This document shows positions 58,510-64,000 of a stretch of DNA of 64,000 nucleotides, piece by piece. Each line of letters starts with the position of its first letter. Within the stretch, counting starts at the first letter, position 1. The stretch spans positions 186,001 to 250,000 of the forward strand of contig NZ_FZOL01000006.1 in assembly GCF_900188455.1 (NCBI RefSeq), in the 5' to 3' direction. Under the pieces are notes generated by a model, which did no database searches, was not told the origin of the DNA, and was given only the letters and a program-made list of their open reading frames with translations. A program made the position numbers and the translations under genes. Source of the stretch: Pseudomonas japonica. GTDB lineage: Bacteria; Pseudomonadota; Gammaproteobacteria; Pseudomonadales; Pseudomonadaceae.

Positions 58510-59244
58510 TCAGACTTCCAGCGCACCACCTGCGAGGGCACACAGCTGGATCGGGTCGACGATCCGGACTTCCTTGCCTTCCGCTTCGATCAGGCCGTTC
58601 TGCTGGAAGCGGGTGAACACGCGGGACACGGTTTCCACCGCCAGCCCCAGGTAGTTGCCGATCTCGTTGCGCGACATGCTCAGGCGGAACTGGTTGGCCG
58701 AATAGCCACGGGCACGGAAGCGCGCGGACAGGTTGACCAGGAAGGTGGCGATACGCTCGTCGGCGGTCTTCTTCGACAGCAGCAGCATCATCTGCTGGTC
58801 GTCGCGGATTTCCCGGCTCATTACCCGCATCAGCTGGCGACGCAACTGGGGCAGTTGCACCGACAGCTCGTCCAGACGCTCGAAGGGAATCTCGCAGACC
58901 GAGGTGGTCTCCTGGGCCTGGGCCGACACCGGGTAGGTCTCGGTATCCATGCCGGACAGGCCGACCAGTTCGCTGGGCAGGTGGAAGCCGGTGATCTGCT
59001 CTTCGCCACCGTCGCTCAGGCTGAAGGTTTTCAGGGCGCCGGAGCGCACCGCGTAGACAGAGCCGAAATTGTCACCCTGCCGAAACAGAAACTCGCCTTT
59101 TTTCAGCGGACGACCGCGTTTGACGATTTCATCCAGTGCATCCATGTCTTCCAGGTTGAGCGACAGGGGCAGGCACAGGGGCGCCAGGCTGCAATCCTTG
59201 CAATGGGCCTGGTTGTGAGGGCGCAGTTTAACTGGCTCAGACAT
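58510..59244 (-). CDS. anr: Anaerobic regulator Anr (FNR family)
   Basis: This is a 244-aa Crp/FNR regulator with the oxygen-labile [4Fe-4S] site: Cys at 15, 18 and 24 ([11 protein letters not shown]) and Cys117 (TTSVCEI). The cyclic-nucleotide-like sensor barrel is at residues 30-150, and the C-terminal helix-turn-helix [25 protein letters not shown] is the FNR recognition motif (ExxSR). It activates anaerobic and low-oxygen genes through TTGAT-N4-ATCAA boxes; one is present upstream of hemN (61300). The ATG at 59244 gives the standard length. Confidence 0.97.
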   Translation of the reverse strand: MSEPVKLRPHNQAHCKDCSLAPLCLPLSLNLEDMDALDEIVKRGRPLKKGEFLFRQGDNFGSVYAVRSGALKTFSLSDGGEEQITGFHLPSELVGLSGMDTETYPVSAQAQETTSVCEIPFERLDELSVQLPQLRRQLMRVMSREIRDDQQMMLLLSKKTADERIATFLVNLSARFRARGYSANQFRLSMSRNEIGNYLGLAVETVSRVFTRFQQNGLIEAEGKEVRIVDPIQLCALAGGALEV

Positions 59245-59401
59245 TTCATCGATCCTTGTGGGAAAGCACACATAGAACGCAAGGGTAACCCAGCCGGGCT
59301 ACTGTAGGCCAGCTTGCTCTGTTCTGGTGCGGCTTTCGCTCAAGTTCGCGGCTTTGACGCCGATAAAACGCCATGAATCATCTCTCCAGGCAGACCCGCC
59401 C

Positions 59402-59860
59402 ATGTTGACCGTCGACAGTAAAACGACTCGCCAGGCGACCCTTGTCAATTCGTCCGATGCCCGTTCCAACCCCGCGGCAGAGACGTCGGGCCAGGCTGCG
59501 GCGTCCGCCGAAGGGATTCGGGTGAACCTCTCCCTCAAGGGCCTGGAAGTCGCCCGTACGCAGCAGGGCGATGCCGATATCGACGAAAGCGGGCTGCCGG
59601 AGTCCGTTCGTCAGTTGCTCAAGATGATTCGCAAACTGCAAAAGGAACTGGCCGAGGCCAACCGCCAGCTCCAGGCGTTGATGCGGGATCGTTCCCTCGA
59701 TCCGGTTGAAATGCAGAAGAAGACCGCGGCCCTGCAGGCCCGGGTCAGTGCGTTGTCGGCCTCGCTCAACACCGTCAACTTCGGTCTGGTCCGGGCGATG
59801 AGCCAGGCCGAACTGAGCCCCGACGATGTGGGCAAGGCGATGAAGTTCCTCGTCAGTTAG
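59402..59860 (+). CDS. Small coiled-coil protein of unknown function
   Basis: This is a 152-aa protein with no recognised domain. Residues 1-50 are polar and low in structure (Ser/Ala rich). Residues 68-130 form a helical, charged coiled coil (ESVRQLLKMIRKLQKELAEANRQLQALM). No signal peptide is seen. The start ATG at 59402 has an AGGCAGACC region upstream, a modest ribosome site. It is divergent from anr and convergent with hemN (ends 3 bases inside the hemN stop region). Conservation between anr and hemN in pseudomonads is likely, but its role is unknown. Confidence 0.7.
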   Translation: MLTVDSKTTRQATLVNSSDARSNPAAETSGQAAASAEGIRVNLSLKGLEVARTQQGDADIDESGLPESVRQLLKMIRKLQKELAEANRQLQALMRDRSLDPVEMQKKTAALQARVSALSASLNTVNFGLVRAMSQAELSPDDVGKAMKFLVS

Positions 59861-61239
59861 ATCACTCGCGAGAAACGCTGGCGGTTGTTCAGGTCCAGGT
59901 AGGCGTCGAACACCATGCACACCGAACGCACCAGCAGGCGACCGGCCGGCAGCACGCTGATGCCGTCGCCGCGCAGTTCGATCAGGCCGTCCCTGGCCAT
60001 GCCTTCCAGCGCCGGCCAGAGGTCCTTGAAGTAGCCGCGAAAGTCGAGGGTGAACAGGCTTTCGATGCGCTCGAAACTCAGCTCGAAGTGGCAGATCAGG
60101 TCCTGGATCACGGCGCGTCGGATGCGGTCGTCCTGGTTGCAGATCAGGCCGCGGCTGGTGGCCAGTTGCGAGCCATCCAGGGCGTTCTGGTATTCGTTCA
60201 GGTCGCTGCCGTTCTGGCAGTACAGATCGCCGATCTGGCTGATGGCGGATACGCCCAGGCCGATCAGGTCGCAGTGGCCATGGGTGGTGTAGCCCTGGAA
60301 GTTGCGCTGCAGGGTGCCTTCTTCCTGGGCGATGGCCAGTTCGTCGTCGGGCAGGGCGAAATGATCCATGCCGATGTAGCGGTAGCCGGCGCGGGTCAGC
60401 TGTTCGATGGTGTTGTGCAGCATCTCCAGCTTGGCCGCCGGGGCCGGCAGGTCGCTGGCGTCGATGCGCCGTTGCGGCATGAAGCGTTCCGGCAGGTGCG
60501 CGTAGTTGAACACCGAGAGGCGATCCGGCTGCAGCTTGATCACTTCGTCGACGGTGCGGGCGAAGGCTTCCGGGGTCTGCTTGGGCAGGCCGTAGATCAG
60601 GTCGAGGTTGATCGAGCGAAATTGCAGGGTGCGCGCCGCCTCGATGATGGCGCGGGTCTGTTCCAGACTCTGCAGGCGGTTGATCGCCCGCTGCACGGCC
60701 GGGTCGAGGTCCTGCACGCCGAGGCTGACGCGGTTGAAACCGAGTTCGCGGAGCAGGCCCATGGTCGACCAGTCGGCTTCGCGCGGGTCGATCTCGATGC
60801 CGTAGTCGCCGGAGTCATCGTCCAGCAGGTTGAAGTGCTGGCGCAGGTGGGCCATCAGCTCGCGCAGTTCGACATGGCTGAGAAAGGTCGGGGTGCCGCC
60901 GCCGAAGTGCAGTTGTTCCACGGTCTGGCCGGGGTCGAGGTGGCAGGCGATCAACTGGATTTCCTGTTCCAGGCGCTGCAGGTAGGGCTGGGCGCGGGCG
61001 CGATCCTTGGTGATGACCTTGTTGCAGGCGCAGTAGTAGCAGATGTTCGCGCAGAACGGCACGTGCACGTAGAGGGACAACGGACGCGCCGCGCGGCGGC
61101 TGTCACGCAGGGCGTGGAGGAGGTCGAAGGAGCCGATCTCGCTGTGCAGTTGCACCGCGGTCGGATAGGAGGTGTAGCGCGGGCCGGCCAGATCGTAGCG
61201 ACGGATCAGGTCAGCGTCCCAGTGGAGGGCGTCGTGCAT
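59857..61239 (-). CDS. hemN: Oxygen-independent coproporphyrinogen III oxidase
   Basis: This is a 460-aa radical SAM HemN, converting coproporphyrinogen III to protoporphyrinogen IX without oxygen. The [4Fe-4S] cluster motif is C63-X3-C67-X2-C70-X-C72 (PFCANICYYCAC). The FGGGTPTFLS SAM-binding motif is near residue 112. The N-terminal RYDLAGPRYTSYPTA is typical. A perfect ANR box (TTGATTTGCATCAA) lies about 60 bases upstream of the ATG at 61239, so low oxygen should induce it. It sits upstream of the ccoI/ccoS cluster in the same direction of use. Confidence 0.97.
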   Translation of the reverse strand: MHDALHWDADLIRRYDLAGPRYTSYPTAVQLHSEIGSFDLLHALRDSRRAARPLSLYVHVPFCANICYYCACNKVITKDRARAQPYLQRLEQEIQLIACHLDPGQTVEQLHFGGGTPTFLSHVELRELMAHLRQHFNLLDDDSGDYGIEIDPREADWSTMGLLRELGFNRVSLGVQDLDPAVQRAINRLQSLEQTRAIIEAARTLQFRSINLDLIYGLPKQTPEAFARTVDEVIKLQPDRLSVFNYAHLPERFMPQRRIDASDLPAPAAKLEMLHNTIEQLTRAGYRYIGMDHFALPDDELAIAQEEGTLQRNFQGYTTHGHCDLIGLGVSAISQIGDLYCQNGSDLNEYQNALDGSQLATSRGLICNQDDRIRRAVIQDLICHFELSFERIESLFTLDFRGYFKDLWPALEGMARDGLIELRGDGISVLPAGRLLVRSVCMVFDAYLDLNNRQRFSRVI

Positions 61240-61299
61240 GGTGGCGGTCCCAGGAATTGCGGCAGTGTCCGGAGTCTAGGGAGCCGTACGTACATCGGT

Positions 61300-61313
61300 G
61301 TTGATTTGCATCA
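61300..61313. promoter_or_regulatory. ANR/FNR box upstream of hemN
   Basis: TTGATTTGCATCAA is a perfect match to the TTGAT-N4-ATCAA consensus. It is centred about 67 bases upstream of the hemN start, a normal activator position for Anr (encoded at 58510). Confidence 0.9.
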
Positions 61314-61321
61314 AGCGTGCT

Positions 61322-62005
61322 TCAGTGACCCATCAGCCAGTGCTGGTGCGGGCCGGGCAGGGTCCACAGGCCGAAGAGCATCACCAGCAGGCCGCCGGCG
61401 ATACGCACGCCGCGCTGGCGCAGCAGGGCGGTGACGCGCTCGGCGGCCATGCCCGTGGCGAGCAGGACCGGCCAGGTGCCGATGCCGAAGGCCAGCATCA
61501 GCAGCGCGCTGTGCAGCGCGTTGCCCTGGCTGGAGGCCCAGAGCAGGGTGCTGTAGACCAGGCCGCAGGGCAGCCAGCCCCACAGCGCGCCGAGCAGCAG
61601 CGCCCGCGGCAGGCTGGAGACCGGCAGCAGGCGTGTGGCGAACGGCTGGATGTGTTTCCACAGGCCGCGGCCGAGGCTTTCCACGCGGGTCAGGCCGCTC
61701 CACCAGCCGGCCAGGTAGAGGCCCATGCAGATCAGCAGAAGCGCGGCGATCACCCGCAGCGCCGTGGCCAGCGGGCTGCCGGCCATGGCCCAGCCGGCGA
61801 GGCCGAGGAGCAGTCCGGCGCTGGCGTAGCTGAGCACGCGGCCGAGGTTGTAGGCCAGCAGCAGGCGCAGGCGGCGGGCGCGCTGCTGCGGCGGGATGGC
61901 CAGGGTCAGGGCGCCCATAAGGCCGCCGCACATGCCCAGGCAATGGCCGCCACCGAGCAGGCCGAGGATCAGTGCGGAACTCAGCAGGGGCAGCACTTCA
62001 AGCAC
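61322..62005 (-). CDS. TauE/SafE-like membrane protein of the cbb3 oxidase cluster
   Basis: This is a 227-aa inner-membrane protein of the sulfite-exporter TauE/SafE family, with six or seven helices. The GHCLGMCGGLMGAL motif (residues 21-34) with two Cys is shared by proteins near cco genes, where they are linked to copper or haem handling. The start is GTG at 62005, overlapping the ccoS end by 8 bases. It is part of the ccoI-ccoS-this gene run on the minus strand. A specific function is not proven. Confidence 0.85.
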   Translation of the reverse strand: MLEVLPLLSSALILGLLGGGHCLGMCGGLMGALTLAIPPQQRARRLRLLLAYNLGRVLSYASAGLLLGLAGWAMAGSPLATALRVIAALLLICMGLYLAGWWSGLTRVESLGRGLWKHIQPFATRLLPVSSLPRALLLGALWGWLPCGLVYSTLLWASSQGNALHSALLMLAFGIGTWPVLLATGMAAERVTALLRQRGVRIAGGLLVMLFGLWTLPGPHQHWLMGH

Positions 62006-62213
62006 GGGCAGGGGGCTCGGGTTTGTCGTCTTCGCCGGCTTCCTCGCCTTTCACCGCGGCCTGGTGCTTCGGGTCCTGGTCGTCGAACAGGATGCTGTGG
62101 GCCGGGCCGTCGAGGTCTTCGTACTGGCCGCTGTCCACGGCCCAGAAGAAGATGTACACGGCGATGCCGACCAGGACCAGGGCGGCGGGAATCATCACAT
62201 AGAGCGCGGGCAT
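61998..62213 (-). CDS. ccoS: cbb3 oxidase assembly protein CcoS
   Basis: This is a 71-aa CcoS, required for cofactor insertion into cytochrome cbb3 oxidase. A single N-terminal helix (MPALYVMIPAALVLVGIAVYIFFWAVDSGQYEDLDGPAHSILFDDQ) carries the typical WAVDSGQYEDLDGPA motif. It starts 9 bases after ccoI and overlaps the next gene. Confidence 0.95.
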   Translation of the reverse strand: MPALYVMIPAALVLVGIAVYIFFWAVDSGQYEDLDGPAHSILFDDQDPKHQAAVKGEEAGEDDKPEPPARA

Positions 62214-62222
62214 GGCATCTCC

Positions 62223-64000
62223 TCAGACCGTCGCGAGTTGCCGGGGACCACCGGTCGCGGGGTGCGCCGGCGGCGCGCCGCGCAGCCGGGTCAGGCGCAG
62301 GGCATTGAGCACCACGATCAGCGAACTGACCGACATGCCGATCGCCGCCCACACCGGGGTGATCCAGCCGAGGGCGGCGAATGGCAGCATGAGGCCATTG
62401 TACAGCGCGGCCCAGCACAGGTTCTCGATGATGATCCGGCGGGTCCGCCGGGCCAGCCCGAAGGCCTGCACCAGGCTGTCCAGGCGGTTGGACAGCAGCA
62501 CGGCGTCGGCGCTGGTCTTGGCCAGGTCGGTGGCCGAACCCATGGCGATGCTGATGTCGGCGGCGGCCAGCACCGGTACGTCATTGACCCCGTCACCGAG
62601 CATCAGCACCTTGCGTCCTTCGGCCTGCAGGGCTTTCAGGCGTTGCAGCTTGTCGTCCGGACGCAGGCCGCCGATGGCCTGGTCGATCTGCAGTTCGGCG
62701 GCGACGCTGGCGACCATCGGCGAGCTGTCGCCGGACAGCAGCAGGGTCTGCCAGCCGCGTGCGCGGCAGGCTTCGAGCAGGTCGGCGGCATCCGCGCGCA
62801 GGCGGTCGTCGAGGACGAACCAGGCCAGCGGGCCCTGGGTATCGCCGAGCAGCAGCCACTGGCCGGGTTCGTCCGGCATGGCCGGCAGCGCCGCGCCGCT
62901 CAACTGGCAGACGAAGGCCGGCTGGCCGATGCGCAACTGGCGGTTCTCCACCTGGCCTTCCAGGCCCAGGCCCGGACTGCTCTGCACGGCTTCGGCCACC
63001 GCCACGGTGCGGCCGAAGGCGCGGGCGATGGGGTGTTCCGAACGGTTTTCCAGGGCGGCGGCGAGGCGCAGGCAGTGGTCGGCGTCGAGGCCGGCCAGCG
63101 GACGGATGGCGCGCAGGGTCAGGCGGCCTTCGGTGAGGGTGCCGGTCTTGTCGAAGATCACCGTGTCGATCTGGTTCAGGCCTTCCAGCACATGGCCGCG
63201 GGTCAGCAGCAGGCCGAGGCTGTGCAGGGTGCCGGTGGCGGCGGTGAGGGCGGTCGGGGTGGCCAGGGACAGGGCGCAGGGGCAGGTCGCCACGAGCATG
63301 GCCAGGACGATCCAGAAGGCTCGTGCGGCGTCGATCTGCCACCACAGCAGACCGATGCCCAGGGCGGCGACCAGGCTGAACAGGAGGAACCATTGCGAGG
63401 CGCGGTCGGCGATTTCCGCCAGGCGCGGTTTTTCCGACTGGGCCCGCTCCAGCAGGCGCACGATGGCCGACAGCCGGGTGTCATGGCCGAGGGCCTGGAC
63501 TTCCACGGTCAGTACGCTTTCCACGTTGAGGGTGCCGGCGGTGACGGTGTCGCCGGCCTGGCGTGGATGGGGCAGGTATTCGCCGGTGAGCAGCGACTCG
63601 TCGATGCTCGACTGGCCATCGACGATGCGCCCGTCCGCCGGCAGCACCGCACCGGGCTGGACCAGCACGCGATCACCGATCTGCAGCTCGCGCAGCAGGA
63701 TGCGTTCACTGTTGCCGGCGGCATCGAGGCGCAGGCACGAGGCCGGCAGCAGGTTGACCAGTTGCGCGGTGGCCGCCGCGGTGCGTTCGCGGGCGCGGCG
63801 TTCGAGGTAGCGACCGGCGAGGAGGAACAGGGCGAACATGCCCACCGCGTCGAAGTACAGCTCGCCGCTGCCGGTGATCGCGGTCCAGATCCCGGCGACA
63901 TAGGCCAGGCCGATGGCCAGGGACACCGAGACGTCCATGGTCAGGTGGCGGGTGCGCAGGTCGCGGGCGGCGCCTTTGAAGAACGGCGCGCAGCTGTAGA
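62223..64000 (-). CDS. ccoI: Copper-transporting P-type ATPase CcoI (5' end outside window)
   Basis: At least 592 aa of a P1B ATPase are present; the N-terminus lies beyond position 64000. The frame stays open past the in-frame ATG at 63938, through YSCAPFFKGA, typical of CcoI. Motifs include SLLTGEYLP (actuator TGE), CPC in ATCPCALSLATPTAL, the phosphorylation site DKTGTLTEG, and MLGDGVNDVPVLAAADISIAMG near the end. It supplies copper for cytochrome cbb3 oxidase assembly. It is followed by ccoS with 9 bases between. The complete protein is usually about 800 aa with an N-terminal metal-binding region. Confidence 0.95.
   Translation of the reverse strand, partial: YSCAPFFKGAARDLRTRHLTMDVSVSLAIGLAYVAGIWTAITGSGELYFDAVGMFALFLLAGRYLERRARERTAAATAQLVNLLPASCLRLDAAGNSERILLRELQIGDRVLVQPGAVLPADGRIVDGQSSIDESLLTGEYLPHPRQAGDTVTAGTLNVESVLTVEVQALGHDTRLSAIVRLLERAQSEKPRLAEIADRASQWFLLFSLVAALGIGLLWWQIDAARAFWIVLAMLVATCPCALSLATPTALTAATGTLHSLGLLLTRGHVLEGLNQIDTVIFDKTGTLTEGRLTLRAIRPLAGLDADHCLRLAAALENRSEHPIARAFGRTVAVAEAVQSSPGLGLEGQVENRQLRIGQPAFVCQLSGAALPAMPDEPGQWLLLGDTQGPLAWFVLDDRLRADAADLLEACRARGWQTLLLSGDSSPMVASVAAELQIDQAIGGLRPDDKLQRLKALQAEGRKVLMLGDGVNDVPVLAAADISIAMGSATDLAKTSADAVLLSNRLDSLVQAFGLARRTRRIIIENLCWAALYNGLMLPFAALGWITPVWAAIGMSVSSLIVVLNALRLTRLRGAPPAHPATGGPRQLATV

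Overview
The window is a GC-rich stretch of a Pseudomonas chromosome, most likely from the P. putida lineage or a close relative. This rests on the gene order (purine-degradation cluster, then smc-zipA-ligA, then dnaX-ybaB-recR, then apt-anr-hemN-ccoS-ccoI), on protein features (Anr, PuuD, tandem Tsx-like porins) and on repeated REP/REPIN elements of the 'GCGGGCAAGCC..GCTCCTAC' type. No tRNA, rRNA or CRISPR was seen. The only structural RNA is the 4.5S SRP RNA.

Positions 1-33500 hold a purine and allantoin catabolic supercluster. Xanthine dehydrogenase (xdhA-xdhB-xdhC) and guanine deaminase (guaD) feed urate to PuuD, UraH and UraD. Allantoinase PuuE and AllA carry the product on to glyoxylate and urea. 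No allantoicase gene is present here. Glyoxylate then enters Gcl, Hyi, GlxR, TtuD and Pyk, and a urea transporter closes that operon. Uptake is covered by two NCS2-type permeases and two Tsx-like outer-membrane channels. Two palindrome families recur at the promoters: TTGTATACAA (probably the FCD-type GntR regulator at 24581) and TTGAC-N6-GTCAA-like sites (candidate site for the RutR-like TetR protein at 8434 or the GntR protein at 32861). Inside this block is an orphan TccC/Rhs-type protein with a C-terminal glycosyltransferase-like domain.

Positions 33500-41000 are core genome: smc, zipA, ligA and the SRP RNA gene ffs with promoter and terminator.

Positions 41000-54450 are an accessory region between ffs and dnaX. 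It carries a frameshifted AbiJ-type abortive-infection gene, an amber-interrupted SHOCT gene, an IS5-family remnant, a truncated DUF6402 gene, a PAAR spike protein, a small Pseudomonas protein, a CX5R tyrosine-phosphatase-like protein, a LysR-PrpF-DctA-CitMHS-OprD tricarboxylate-type cluster, a MerR gene cut off at its 5' end, and a translationally coupled pair of a 2-oxoglutarate/Fe dioxygenase and a LysO-type exporter. That pair is the best candidate for an undescribed small system.

Positions 54500-64000 return to core genome: dnaX, ybaB, recR, apt, anr, a small coiled-coil gene, hemN (behind a perfect ANR box), a TauE/SafE-like membrane protein, ccoS and the 5'-incomplete ccoI.
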